Counted from the stretch's first letter, positions 1 through 11,546 are shown. The stretch: 64,000 nucleotides of DNA from Asterias rubens (GCF_902459465.1 NC_047065.1:7633521-7697520), one strand, 5' to 3'. A program made the numbers and translations. The notes: a model not told the origin generated them from the sequence alone.

Positions 1-10
1 ACGCGCAGAA

Positions 11-124
11 GCCCAAATTCACTGCTTCCCCATGAAATACATGTAGCTTGCCGTGAGCAAAGAATTCCCTGCTTCCAGAAGCGCCGATTCTGTGATTACG
101 GTATGCAGAGCCATGACATTGGGC
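11..124. repeat. Short foldback (MITE-like) element, 'gcccaa' family
   Basis: Ends are inverted (gcccaa at 11, ttgggc at 119). Read on the minus strand, its right half (gcccaatgtcatggctctgc) matches the start of the foldback at 1,981, so the two belong to one family. It carries no ORF. Confidence 0.45.
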
Positions 125-1034
125 CTACACATGTAGGTCATTGGGTCAATAACATGTCTGTAATTTTTTCTCGTTTACTTTGTAACACTATTGTCACCGT
201 GTTGATGAAACAATGATAAAGTCGTGGACAAAATTGTGTTTGTTCGACCCGGTAGTTTTATTCGCACTCAGCGAGGAGCAGGTGAACTATAGAACAACAA
301 ATAATGAAATAGATAATTAAAATATAAATACATAAATTAGATTACTCAATAATCAAATCAAAGATACAAGAAGGGTATTTAAATAAAACACGCAATCAGT
401 GGTTTCCGGAAAGATTAAATAAAAATGCAATCGATGGCTTCCGGAAAGATTATACGAAAATGAACAGACAATTGTTGACTTTACAAAATTAACACTTACA
501 AATTGTTACCGGGAAATTCACATCAACACTGTGGGAAACTTAACGGCGATGTACAGGGTTTACAGGAGTTTTCGGCGGCATACTGATATATAACAAAAGA
601 AAACGGCGATGAAAGCTAGCTGGGGTTGACTAAGAAAAATACGGCGAAGTTAACCAAACGAAACCAGGAAAAGAAATGACTTATAAATACCGGCACACAG
701 GTACCTGCGTATAGAAAATAGGGCCTGCCACACCTTAAACCAAATTTCTAAGATGCCCGCAGGCGATTGGCTGCGTGCACTGACCTTTGACTTTAAACAA
801 AATAAGGATAAGCTGGTAAACGTAAGAGAAACGTATAAATTATAAACAACAATATAAACACATGCCCGGTGGGAGATGACAACTATTGTTCTAATGCATA
901 CAATAACATTATTACAATAGTATTCAGATGATGCCTTAATATGAACACTTCCTTTCAAAAGCTAACTCAACCCTCCTAGTTATTGTATCTGAATACTTTA
1001 TTTTCCTAATTAAAGAATCTTTTCATCTCCACAG
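125..1034. other. Non-coding DNA, probably intron of the CARMIL-like gene
   Basis: No exon recognised. It ends in a usable acceptor (ctccacag at 1,027-1,034). A 35-bp unit containing 'tttccggaaagatta' is tandemly duplicated at 392-426 and 427-461. A 102-residue minus-strand reading at 650-958 has no recognisable domain and is not annotated. Confidence 0.5.
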
Positions 1035-1732
1035 CACAAAGCAAACCCCTCAATGAAGAGCTGTCTCGTAAGGTGACTGAGAAGAGAGCGATGCTGGTAC
1101 CAAAGATTCAGAAGTCAATCAAGACAACCACCAGCCCAATTAAAAACCCTGAACCAACTCTTGAAACAAAAGATGAACCCAAGATGGAACCCAAGACGGA
1201 ACCCAAGACGGAACCCAAGACCGAACCCAAAGCCGAACCCAAACCCGAACCTAAGGCCGAACCTAAGGCTGAAACAAAGCTAGAACCAAAAGCCGAACCA
1301 AAGGCCGAACCCAAAACCGAACTAAAGGTCGAACCCAAGACTGAAACCATGGCTGAGCCCAAGGCCGAAACCAAGACAGAGCCCAAGTCTGAACCCAAGG
1401 CCGAACCCACAGCAGAATCAAAGATTGAACCAAAGGCTGAACCCAAGGTGGACCCTAAGGTCTCTGAAGAAGGCGCCAAAGCCCAAGCTAGCAAGGAAGA
1501 TGTCCCAGCTGTAGATATTACCCAAGTGAGCTCAAACCCTGATGAGGTTTCTGGGAAGGAAGACGGTGATGCTGCCGTTGGTGATAACAAAGAAACCCCT
1601 GAGGAGACGGTGGAAGAAGTTGTCGTGGAGAGAAGGAAACCCCCTGCAGGTGCCATGATGCTGGGAGGTACCAATATGCTGCAGGAGATGAAACTAAAGC
1701 GAGAAAAGAAGGCTGCTGACCGAGCAAGTAGG
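1035..1732 (+). CDS. CARMIL: CARMIL-like exon with EPK tandem repeats
   Basis: Starts two bases into a codon and reads QSKPLNEELSRKVTEKR. From about 1,165 to 1,455 it encodes about 25 imperfect 4-residue repeats of (A/T)EPK type on a 12-bp period. It ends phase 0 at AGG before gtgagt. The LGGTNMLQEMKLKREK motif lies at the 3' end. A 219-residue antisense reading over the same bases is a shadow of the repeat. Confidence 0.7.
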
Positions 1733-4700
1733 GTGAGTATACATACAACTAAATATTTGTAAAGCACCTTTACATCAAGATCAAAGCACTGAAAAGAGCA
1801 AAACCAATGGAACTATAAATTTAACACGTCTGGTACAAATGATTTTTGAGAGTTTTTTTAACAATGTCAAAGAGTTACAATTTCTGATGCGCACTGGGAG
1901 GTTGTTCCATATTAGGGGAGCAACATAGGAGAAAGTCTGGTTGTGAGCAGATGAGAGTGTTCTGTTAGGATCAGATCTGGGCCCAATTTCATGGCTCTGC
2001 TTACCACAGAATTCTGCGCTTACGGAACCCTTGTAGCACACAATTCTAGGATACGTAAGCGCAGAATTCCGCGGTAAGCAGAGCGATGAAATGCAATATA
2101 GCAAGATAGTTGAGCAGGAACAGACCATGTCAGCTCTAATGTAATTTCTCTCTATGTAATTTTATAAACAGATTTTGAATGCTCTTTAAACAGTATTGGT
2201 CTTGTTTTGTTATATTTTGCACAGGAAATCCTGGAGAGTCAGACTCCTAAAGTGGACGAAGTGGCTTCAAAAGAAACCACTGAGAGCCCAGCAGTTCCTG
2301 GTTCCCCAGAGAAGCCCACGCCCAAACTGAACCTAGTGATCCCAGTTGTAACCTCTCCTGAGCCAGGATCCCCAAAAGCTGCAGGACCCCCATCTTTCAT
2401 TAAGCCTTCTCTTTCTCCAAAGGTGATGTCCCCACTAGCATCCCCACGAAGGTCACCTCTCGCCAAGGCAGCTAGTAGTCAATTGCCTCCTGAAGAAACT
2501 CTCAGTACGTCTAAGGATGACGCTAATGCCAAGGAGGAGAAGAGAGACAGCAGTGAGCTCATGAGACCCAAACTCCCGGAGGCAACGAGGCCCAAAATTG
2601 AAAAGGAGAAACCTCAAATCAAGGGACGACCTCCCTCTGGGAAGTTTGAAATTCCGTCACTGAAATCGACTCCTACTTCCCCAACCACCCCCGAGATTGT
2701 AGCTCCATTTGAGAAAAGTGTGAAGCCTTCGGATATCTTGAAGAGGAATTCCGCAGAGATCAAAGTGAAGTCCCCAGGAGAGGTGCCAAAGAGGAATTCG
2801 GTGGAGGTGAAACCTGCAGAGAGTGTTACCCCAAAGCCATCATCCAGACCTGGTTCTACTACCGAAGACAAGCTCCATCAGTCTGCTGAGGGTAAACCAA
2901 ACGGAGATGCAGTCTTCCCAAAACCTAGACCCAAGCCTCCAAAGAGACCTGTTGCTTCTGTACCCGTAGTTGCCAAAAAACCTGGTGGTAAGTTGATTAA
3001 CCGCTTAGAGACCATTTATTTCTGTATAATCATCACCATACGCGCTTACGTTACAAATCCGGTTGACATTTTTTTGCATTGTTATTATCAGCAAAAATGT
3101 ATCTACCTAACAGATACATCAAGGCGCTAAGTATATACCAACTTTCTGAAAGATAGGTTAATAAAGTGATGAACTGTGAGACCCAATTATGTAGCACCTT
3201 ATAAGGGTTTACCAGGTGCTATGGCGCATACAGCAGCAACAGCCAGGAACACCACGGCGAACCCCTTCGCTTTTTGATAAGTGCAATGGGTTCTTTTGCA
3301 TGTGTTACACAACACATGGGACCAATGGCTTTATGTCCCATCCTAAAGGACGAAGCAATGGTTAACGTGTCTTGCTTAAGCACCCAAGTGTCATGGCTGG
3401 GGATTCGAACCCACACTCTGCTGATCAGAAAAATCAAGGTTTGAACTCGGAATTTGACACTTCCACAATACATGGTTTTGTTTTAGAGTTGTAGATTTGA
3501 TGTTTACATGGGAAACGTTGGAAAATGTATACTCTGTCCGATACCTTTTCTTTAACCCTCTTGATTGAGTGTAAGTAGTTCTTATTTTGTGGCCATGTGG
3601 ACATTCGAGTACAAGCCGCTTGCGGCTGCTGCGGTCTCTAAAGGGTTAAGGAGCAATATTCTGATCCAAGAGTATCTCCTATTGACGTACATCAATCACC
3701 TTTGCTCAGACCTGATACTAAAACGAATGTATTTCAAGATTATTTCATCTTTTTGTTACTGCTGATGCAGTAAAGGAAAAGTAAAGCTGATACTTTTTGT
3801 GTCCTGAGTTTGGCTACCAAAACTTGGGAACTGTACATTCTTTTCAGTGAGTGAGTGTGTTTACACTGACATTACTTGGGTCATTTTGCTTTATGGATGA
3901 ACAGTTAATATACCTGGTGCAGTCAGCAGCCCCACTGGTTTGTTCATGATCCAATTAAAAGATTATAGTTCGCTGTTTGGACAAGGAATTAGATGAAGAT
4001 AACAGGTGTGAGTTGGTAAAGACAAAAAGGATGTATTATTCAACAATGATATATTATGTCTTCCCTCATATCAACCAGCCGTCGATTTCACAAAACTCTT
4101 CCTAACTTAAGACTAATATAAGAACTTAGGACGAGTCCCAACCCTGCACTGTAGCATGCAGACTTTAAGATTAATCCTAAGTTAGGAAGAGTTGTTAGGA
4201 CGAGTTAACTCGTCCTAACTCGAGATAAGACGAGTCCTAACTATTTGAGAAAATCGACCCCTGGATCTTAGTTTGTTTGATTGACTTGATTTGAATTTCT
4301 GTATTTGACAGTCTCTCTGAGGAAACAAAGCTCTCCTGCTGTCAGTGTAAATGACCTTCCATCTAAGCCTGAGGTCAGACCAGAAGGCAGTCCACAGAAA
4401 GGTTACTCACTACCCAAGAGCCAGCCTAGGACTGCACCATGTAAGAAGACAAAATAAGGAGTGGATTTTGCTCTCCTTTTTCAGTTTCTCTTGTGGTGTA
4501 TTAATTGATATTTGAAATAAAAGGTTGCATCCCCTGAAGGTGATACATCTGCTTCCCAGGTTGTATCGTAAACGTGGGTGTGATCTTGGCTATATGGCAG
4601 TTACAGAGATATTAACAAATCAGGGAGACCACCAAAATAGGCTAGAAAGCTCAGTTGGTAAAGCGCTGGCACGTTAATCCAGATTAAATTCTAATCCCGC

Positions 4701-5707
4701 TCTATTTCGTTCTTTTTTGTTCAACCCCAAATTAATACATTTTGGGTAAAGTAGAATTTTATTTACAGCAGGAAATTAATTTTCAATGTTGCGTTGTTCT
4801 TCTTTTTTGATTTTTGGGGTTGAACAAAGAATTGACTAGAGTGGGATTCAAACCAACGACCTCCGGATTAACGTGCCGGTGCTCTACCAGCTGAGCTATC
4901 TAGCCCTATATTGGCGGTGTCCCTATTTTTGTCAATATCTTTGTTCGGGGTTCTTCTTTTTTATCAGGTAACAAACAAACAAACAAACAACAAATCAAAA
5001 AAATCCACCACTTCAATCTTGCAATCGGTATACCCATATGAATTGTAATAGGAAATCATGTGAACAGTCAGATTAGCCCAATGTGTTCCTTATATTTCTG
5101 AAATGAGGGACTCTAAACAAATAAGCATCATTTGTTATACACTGTGTTGTTGATTTCTTTAGATGCATTGATTAATTTCTGTCTACAGTTTGTCCACGGC
5201 ATTGTGGTCTAAGAGCTAGATATATTTGAAGTTTGTTGAAAAGATTGTTTCTTGTATAAGTGGCCATTTGTTTTCCATATATGTAGCAAACAGAAGTTGC
5301 AAAGCTTATTATTTTGAAAGCAATTTTTGGAAACTATCCTTTCTATTTTGCATGAGATTCTCCTCTACTTAATGCAAACTAACTCCTCATATTCTCTTAG
5401 AACAAAGACCTGTTAACAACTGTTACCAAACTTTGGTTTGCTGTTCTATTTCTAGATTTCGGACAGTGTGCTCATGCCCAATATCTCTTTTGTTTTTAAC
5501 TCAGCTATTGCAACCAAGCCTCGCTCCAGGTCCTTAGAGCCTAGCATGGCAGCCAAAGTAGAGATTAAGGTTCCAACAGCAGGTGTCGGAGGGTCTGCCC
5601 TCCTGGAGGTACCTGGCAGTGGGTCTAGTAATAAGAGGGACTCTACCCTCTCCAAGGAAAGCGATGATGAGACAATACAGGATACTGATGAATATTCATC
5701 TATTTGA
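1035..5707 (+). CDS. CARMIL: CARMIL-like protein, C-terminal tail (four exons; 5' part outside window)
   Basis: Join 1035-1732, 2225-2987, 4312-4440, 5505-5707, giving about 596 residues ending in EYSSI and a TGA. Donors are gtgagt, gtaagt and gtaaga; acceptors are ttgcacag, ttgacag and aactcag; phases 0, 1, 1 agree across all junctions. The tail is disordered and rich in Pro, Lys, Glu and Ser. The motif GAMMLGGTNMLQEMKLKREK near the end of the first exon resembles the 'LLAEMKAKQEKR' stretch in the C-terminal region of vertebrate CARMIL1, as I recall it. Pro-rich KPRPKPPKRP segments suit an SH3-ligand tail. CARMIL proteins bind actin capping protein and uncap barbed ends at the leading edge; the LRR and capping-protein-binding regions would lie upstream of the window. 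Assignment rests on one motif plus composition, so another disordered cytoskeletal adaptor is possible. Confidence 0.5.
1758..1975 (-). mobile_element. LINE relic: RT C-terminus and 3' end
   Basis: On the minus strand it reads NQTFSYVAPLIWNNLPVRIR, the conserved 'APxLWNxLPxxIR' segment found after the RT domain in CR1/jockey-like elements. It ends in a 'gatcttgatgtaaaggtgct' tail that recurs at 7,155-7,200. It lies in a CARMIL-like intron and continues into the 1,981 foldback. Confidence 0.6.
1981..2095. repeat. Foldback MITE, 'gcccaatttcat' family
   Basis: The arms gcccaatttcatggctctgc and gcagagcgatgaaatgc are inverted around a short core with internal inverted 'gcgcagaattc' segments. Same family as 11-124 and 9,141-9,369. 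Confidence 0.55.
2225..2987 (+). CDS. CARMIL: CARMIL-like exon, Ser/Pro-rich
   Basis: Phase 0 start after ttttgcacag; reads EILESQTPKVDEVASKE and closes with a basic Pro-rich block KPRPKPPKRPVASV. It ends one base into a codon before gtaagt. Many S-P dipeptides suggest proline-directed phosphorylation sites (inference). Confidence 0.7.
3086..3476 (-). mobile_element. tRNA-derived SINE, family A
   Basis: About 390 bp matching 39,001-39,346 across its length ('gcgcatacagcagc', 'aacacatgggaccaa', 'aaggacgaagcaatg'). The 'ggggattcgaacccacactc' end is a reverse-complement tRNA B box, so the head lies on the right and the element is on the minus strand. Sits in a CARMIL-like intron. Confidence 0.55.
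4079..4262. repeat. Foldback MITE, 'gtcgattt / taggacgag' family
   Basis: Outer arms 'gtcgatttcacaaaactctt' and 'tatttgagaaaatcgaccc' are inverted, with internal 'cctaacttaagac' and 'taggacgagt' repeats. Related copies lie at 11,046-11,224 and 46,029-46,170. Confidence 0.6.
4312..4440 (+). CDS. CARMIL: CARMIL-like exon, 129 bp
   Basis: Acceptor tttgacag, donor gtaaga; phase 1 to phase 1. Reads SLRKQSSPAVSVNDLPSKPE and ends SLPKSQPRTAP. Too short to be striking alone, but both splice sites and phases fit the neighbouring exons. Confidence 0.6.
4604..4941. repeat. Head-to-head pair of tRNA-Asn-like SINEs (large inverted repeat)
   Basis: A forward tRNA-like head at about 4,640-4,708 ('agctcagttggtaaagc', 'cacgttaatcc') faces a reverse one at 4,834-4,907 ('gggattcaaaccaacgacct', 'ctaccagctgagctat'). 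Both have A-box and B-box-like blocks, and the reverse copy has GTT at the anticodon position (Asn-like). The flanks (gatattaacaaa and tttgtcaatatc) are also inverted. A third copy lies at 30,921-31,060. The acceptor stem pairs imperfectly, so this is read as a SINE head, not a functional tRNA. Confidence 0.6.
4972..4992. repeat. (AAAC)n microsatellite
   Basis: About five copies of aaac at the right edge of the inverted SINE pair. Confidence 0.6.
5505..5707 (+). CDS. CARMIL: CARMIL-like terminal coding exon
   Basis: Acceptor tttttaactcag gives a phase-matched join (S-I-A-T-K-P-R-S-R-S). The protein then ends in an acidic Ser-rich tail, KESDDETIQDTDEYSSI, followed by TGA at 5,705. An alternative upstream AG near 5,456 would break the phase. 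Confidence 0.65.
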
Positions 5708-7460
5708 GCCACTCCTCTCGGCCCCTCTAACAGCAAGTTAACGAGCAGATTCTCTCCCCAGCAACCTGTGACCTGTAACTTAGAAGCAAATTGTCTGTGC
5801 TTTTTAGTAATTAGTCCTTCTGCATTGACGTCGTCTCGCTGCCATCTAAGGGCCTTGTCACACGAGGCAACTTTTACAGGCAACTTGGAGGCAACCAAAA
5901 CTGCAATGCATGTTACATTTACCACTTTGGTAGCAGATGAGTCATATTTCAAACAATGTCTTACGATCCCCAAGATTAAAATAAGAACATTCAAACATGG
6001 AGCGCTTTCCTTCATGGATATTGTCTGGAGCTAGTTGCCTGTAAACTCGTGTGACATGACCCTTAAACTGATCAACAATTACGTAGCACATATTTGTACA
6101 TGCAGTGCACAAGATGGGCCAATGAGCGACGACCTGTCGACCTGTAGGTGATATTGCCTTACTCCAGTGACGTCATATGCATGTAAGGTCTACATGTGTC
6201 GTTTTTAGTTTACTGGACTCAACGCCAATTTTCACAAAACTGTAAGCAGAATACTTCATACATTCTGAGCACAAATAGCCGCAAATATATTTTTGCTGAA
6301 ATCACTTTCTTCTATGCGGTATTTTGTTGTGTTCAATTAGAGATTTGTTTTATTAACTATTTCCAATTAACTAATGCAAACTTTAGGGAACAACACTGCA
6401 ACTTTTGGCAAACAAAGGCCATCAGCAAAACTTAGCCAACAGTCTAGAGGCGGTGTTGGCTAATGTTAGCAAACTGTAAACAAAAGCAGTGAAAAGTGCA
6501 TGACAATTTGGCAAATGTGACCAAACTTTCTGCACGATTTAATTCACAGGCACCTTAAATTATTGAAATAATTTAGATGATGACACCAGTTTGTTGAAAT
6601 ACGCCCTTTGCAAGTGATGCTGTACCCTGATGCATTAATTTGGGGTTAATATATTGTTATTGTAATTTATATACAGATTTCAAGACGTGCATGTTTGAAA
6701 CAAAAACAGAGTTTATTTTTCAACTATTTTTTAAGTGTTGTTATTTGGTACCCCAGTAGAGGCTTAACTGTTTAGGGGTTGTCCAACAAGTATCTATTTA
6801 TGTTAAGTAGGCATGAAACGTTACATGATTGAGAGACAATGGAGTGTTTAAGCTTTGGAAATCACAATGAAATTCTTCAGAGTTGTGAAGAAAAAAAAAA
6901 CCATGAAAAACTGGAAAGACAGAATACTGACTATTAATCCATATGCTGTTATTGCTTTATTTTTATTAGACAGATTTATTTTGGCTATACGCAGAGAATG
7001 CATTGTTTAGTTAGCCACTTAAAATAGTGATGAGTTAGTGTAGTATATGACGGGTGTGGACACCGGGCAATTTTAGCTGGTAACTTGGAGGAAACCGACT
7101 TCACTACATGCAAAAGGTACATGTACACCTTAACATAACATAACATAACAATTAAAATTTATAAGGCGCTATTCCATCAAGATCATAGCGCACTAGAAAG
7201 AAATTAACTTGGAAAAAGGTGAGTCTACACAGCCACACTGAAAGCCTCCGACCTAGAACTTTGTTTGCTCTGGTAGTGCAATGAGAGGCAAATTTATCAG
7301 TGTCTTATTTCTCGACGGGAATTGTTGTCTTTTTTTAATTTTAATTTTTTTTCTTTCTGCTGGAGATTGCATGTAACTGGTTGCCTTTTTTTTCTTTTTC
7401 TGATGTGACATTGCACTAAGATCACATGTGTTCAAAGTACCATGGGGACCATGTACAACA
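5708..7460. other. 3' UTR and flank of CARMIL-like gene; no further gene seen
   Basis: Holds a foldback MITE (5,847-6,065), a (taaca)n run near 7,135-7,150 and a LINE 3'-end scrap on the minus strand at 7,155-7,200 ('gcgctattccatcaagatca'). AATAAA hexamers occur farther on at 8,134 and 9,029, but I cannot assign a cleavage site. Confidence 0.4.
5847..6065. repeat. Foldback MITE in CARMIL-like 3' region
   Basis: Arms 'taagggccttgtcacacgag' and 'ctcgtgtgacatgaccctta' are inverted. Internal copies of 'ttacaggcaac' are also inverted. It generates antisense open readings that are not genes. Confidence 0.6.
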
Positions 7461-7461
7461 A

Positions 7462-7716
7462 TAGCCTTGCTCAAGGCAGTCGAATTGTGCACTCTGTAAA
7501 AAGATCGCCGCTGTATAAAAACCCACCCATACACCGTGCCTAAAATGTGTATAACCACGAGTGCGGATGGCTTGTGTGCACAGTAGTCGTACGATGTGAC
7601 AGTGTGCAAACAGGTGGGTCGTGCGGTGTGATTACACACACCACGCACAGTGTATACGGGTGGGTTTACAGCGGCGTCTTTTCAGAGTGAATAATGCGAC
7701 TGCCTTGAGCAAGGCT
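7462..7716. repeat. Foldback MITE, 255 bp, long arms
   Basis: The left arm begins agccttgctcaaggcagtcg and continues through 'cgccgctgtataaaaaccca'. The right arm is its imperfect reverse complement, ending cttgagcaaggct. Arms are about 70-80 bp. The 131-residue minus-strand reading through it is not a gene. Confidence 0.65.
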
Positions 7717-9140
7717 AGTACAACAATGGTTGCCTAAACCTTAACCTTCTTGCCACATTTGTGATGAAACGTTTATTTAGCATTGTTGTAGGATGTAGTT
7801 TCATGACAAAGAAGTGAGATTTAGAAACAGAATTCTATGTCTGCTTCAGAGCTAAACTTATATTATGATACAATCAATGAATAATGGGACATATATTTTT
7901 GATAACTGAATGAAAAGATTATTTTTTTTATACATTGACCCTTGTGCTTGGTAGATTTTAGGCTAGAGAATGACATTCCAGATTATTTGCTGGCACACAG
8001 TATTTGGCTTAGTTTCAGAAAAATGAGCATTCCACAGAATGTGAGTGAACTAGAATTAAAAATTGTTAAACAAATTAGTCAAGTGACCAACATGTACAAT
8101 TACAAATATTTTAAGCACAGATACTAGGTACAAAATAAAAATATATTCATAGACAATTTATGAACAAAAACTTGTACATAACCTATGTAGAGGACAAAAC
8201 TAGAAAAGCAATCAACACCACCAATTTGGGTGTTTTTATTGTATGATGTTGTGTACCAAAGTGGCCATTTAAAGGCAAAAGTGCACAATTGTTTTCACAA
8301 GAAGTGTTGGTAAGGTCCCACAACTTTAAATCTATCTGCAGTGGTGATTTCACACCCATGTATTGAGTACACAGTCAGGAACCTCTATTTCCAAATAATT
8401 ATTTGTTAAGTAAGAACTTCTCTGACATTTTGTGGAACTGATTTATTTAGGATTATTGATTCAGAGGTCAAAATGTTAGCTGTAGCTTAGAGAGGGGCTC
8501 CGAAGTTGAATTCAATTTTATGATGCAATCATTTTCCAATAGGGATGTTCTTACGAAATGTAGAAAAAAGGTGCAAAGATCAAAATCTCAAATTAACACA
8601 TAAAAAGTGCAAATGTTATCAAAATTCTGAAGCATCTCATGTTATTACATTTCAAGTTAATAGTCTGTACTTTTTTGTTCAGGAAAGTCTTTGGTTCATA
8701 TCTGAATGTTGATGATATATTCAATCAAAAAGGCAACGAATTCCTCTTTAGAATTAATGACCCATTTTGTTGCTGATATCCAATGGGGTCATGTTACAAA
8801 TTTCGCTTTGAAAGAGTATGAAACAACATTTTACACCTTTTTGAGATTACAGACTAATATTGTCCCCCTCATTCATAAGTTAGGACTCTATTTATTGGGA
8901 AATGAGTACACCACAACACTTTAAGCTATACATAATTATAGTGATGCATTTTAGTATATGTATCCTACTCATCAGTAATTGGAATTTGTAAGTATATAAA
9001 TCATGACGATATTTTTGGATATCCTTTAAATAAACTTGACTTTGATAGATAATAGCAGACAGGCAATGGTCATTCCACAATACAAATACTTGCATTCTTA
9101 GTGCAAAGATTACACTATCAAAGAAACCTTAACCGACTTC
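7717..9140. other. AT-rich intergenic DNA, nothing recognised
   Basis: No convincing exon, RNA gene or repeat. Contains an AATAAA at 8,134-8,139. Confidence 0.4.
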
Positions 9141-9369
9141 GCCCAATTTCATAGAGCCATGATGCAAAAATGTTGCTTTGCAATTCCCTGCTTATCCAAA
9201 AGAAATCTCTGCTTATCAAAAACAAGCAGACTACCAGTCAGACATGTTACATGTGACATGGTAGTTTGGCTGGTAACCTTTATCTGGTCAGCATGATTTT
9301 GTTTTGGTCAGCGTGATTTTGTTGCGGTCAGCTACATTTTTGTGCTTAAACAGCTCTTTGAAATTAAGC
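9141..9369. repeat. Foldback MITE, 'gcccaatttcat' family
   Basis: Termini gcccaatttcatagagc and gctctttgaaattaagc are inverted; same family as 1,981-2,095. The right half has three 'tggtcagc(a/g)tgatttt' type direct repeats. Confidence 0.5.
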
Positions 9370-10616
9370 CTTGTTAGTATGAATACCATGTATGCAAATA
9401 ACTACTTTTTTTTATACAATTTGATACTTAAATCATTACCATCGTACGATACCTTTTATATAATTCTTTAAGACTTTGGGAATATTCTAACCCAATAATT
9501 TCCTATTAACAACTATTCATTTTGCCAAATGCTTCCTTCTAATATTTTGTTTGTTACGACTAATAGATATACCTATGCATGCAAAAGCCATTTGGAACTG
9601 GCTGTTTATTTTTGTATATTACCAATGTACATAGCATGTTGATATGTTTTGCTTAATTGGATACTTTCATTTACATGTAAGGTAGGGAGGAACTTTGTAC
9701 CAACCTATAGGCAGATTGTCAACATTTTGTAAAAGTTATAAAATCAAATGCAACTAGTAGCTCAAGTTGCTTGATGTTGTTAGAATAGTAAATACCTTTC
9801 TTAGGTAGAGCATCTTGGGATATATAAAAGAGATAGCTTATTATATAGCTTTGAAATATAAAGACAATTTTTTTGTATGACAATCAAGTCATATCCAGTT
9901 GTAACAGTACTTGTCAAAAACGCGAGTGTTTTATTTTATTATTAATTATGTTTATTTTTTACATTTATGTTAAATCCACAATTGTGAGAATGAAAAGCTT
10001 GAAGAAAATAACGTAAGTAGTGCTTTAAAAAGTAGTGCATTAATAAATTTAAGAAGTGACGAATAATTATTATAAATTATGTTTAAGATGATCAGTTAGA
10101 AATTTTCAACATAGAAGATGTTTTGGAGGTCACAGTTAAAATTCCCAATGGTGCCTGTCTGTGGGGTTTTGTGTCCCCTAACAAGACTTTTTGTGTCAGA
10201 TCTGAGTGTTTTGTAATGAACACATGACCAAAAGTTAACGAATTTGAGTTGAGTATAACAATGTATGGGTAGGAATTGTGATAACTACTAATTAGTATAC
10301 TATTGCAGAGGAGAATACTATGAAGTAGTAGTTTCTGGGTGAGTTTGAATTTATTGTTTAATTTGTACTCAAGCAGTGGTGCTGATCCATTGTAGTTGTG
10401 TTGGATTTGTTGTCCAGAGCTCACAACTCTTCCTGATTCTGCAGAGAGAAATCCCTGAAAATATGCAAGTCTTCCATTTTTTGATGAACTAATTTGAAAA
10501 TCTCCCTGACTATGGAAACCTTTTCCTTACAATGTTAAATGTAATTCTAAATATCTAAATATTGCAACAAGCAAATGTTTGCAAGTAGGATTTGAAACTT
10601 TGCATGGTGGAAATAC
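9370..10616. other. AT-rich intergenic DNA, nothing recognised
   Basis: No supported feature. A 110-residue minus-strand reading (10,092-10,424) has no domain or codon pattern I trust. Confidence 0.4.
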
Positions 10617-10781
10617 GATATAGAAAGGTTTGCGGTAACACCATGTAATGACTATCTCTAGTGAAGACCATCAGAGCATACTGATCGAAACGTCGAGTTG
10701 AAACCAACGGTTCATTTCAGAACCACCCCAACTTATTAGAGATAGTCATGACATGGTGTTACCGCAAACCTTTCCATATCA
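10617..10781 (+). repeat. Foldback with hammerhead-like 'GATCGAAACGTCGAG' core (Penelope-associated)
   Basis: Arms 'ggtttgcggtaacaccatgt' and 'acatggtgttaccgcaaacc' are near-perfect inverted repeats. The core reads ctagtgaagaccatcag, then actgatcgaaacgtcgag, matching in layout the CUGAnGA / stem II / GAAAC / GUC core of hammerhead ribozymes carried by Penelope-like elements. The CUGAnGA box is altered (ctagtga), so self-cleavage is doubtful. A similar core lies at 31,314-31,395. Confidence 0.5.
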
Positions 10782-11045
10782 AATGTTTGCAGTTCTGTGT
10801 GAGACATAACAACATTTGTGACTAGGCGAAATCTTGAAATCTTGAAAGTATACAAATGTATGTGAGATGAAAACCCAGCACTGTTTAGGAAAAACAGTAC
10901 AACAATTAGGCCTATGACCTATAATGGGAGACTTTCTGGACGCTTTGTGGCAGCAGACCTACCTGGTAAAATCCATTGTTCTACGTAAACAATGGAAATT
11001 TACCTGGTAAGTCTGCTGCCATCTAGCGCCTCAATGTCTGCCATT

Positions 11046-11224
11046 ATGTAACCAGCTGTCGATTTCAGCAAACTCTTCCTAACTTGGGATTAATCTTAGG
11101 ACTTAGGACGAGTTAAGTTCCGTGTCCAAAGACGTTGAGTATTGAACCCATCCTGAATTAGGACGAGTAACTCGTCTTAACTCCGGATAGGATTAATCCT
11201 AGCGCTTCATGAATTCGGCTGCAG
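11046..11224. repeat. Foldback MITE, 'taggacgag' family
   Basis: Shares 'gtcgatttcagcaaactctt', 'gattaatcttagg' and 'taggacgagt' with 4,079-4,262, and shows internal inverted halves. Confidence 0.5.
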
Positions 11225-11546
11225 GATTTTTGCCTGATGAACGGTTCACATTGGATGAACGTTTCACATAATTTAGTTGCATTTATTTTTGTTTTACTAA
11301 AAGTTTGATCCCCACAGTATAATTATCCCAAAGTGTTATGAGTTTTTAAGAATTAATAAAAAGGCAGGGTGCTTATTAATTTATATTTGTATGCAGAATT
11401 AACAATGATCTCTTACACAGTGAGACACAGTTGACACAGTGGAGGAAATCACAATGTATCTTTTCCCCTCTAAAGATGTTTACTTGCATAGTTTAGATCA
11501 TGTTTATGTACAGTAAGAGACATTAAATGGTAAAGACATGTTAAAG

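Noticed and set aside
1108..1767. 219-codon minus-strand GSALGS-type ORF
   Set aside because: Antisense shadow of the EPK repeat exon.
4834..4907. Functional tRNA-Asn gene
   Set aside because: Acceptor stem pairing is imperfect and the sequence is one of several copies embedded in a larger repeat; treated as a SINE head.
5452..6015. 187-codon minus-strand ORF over the last CARMIL-like exon
   Set aside because: Spans the antisense of a coding exon and a foldback MITE; no recognisable domain.
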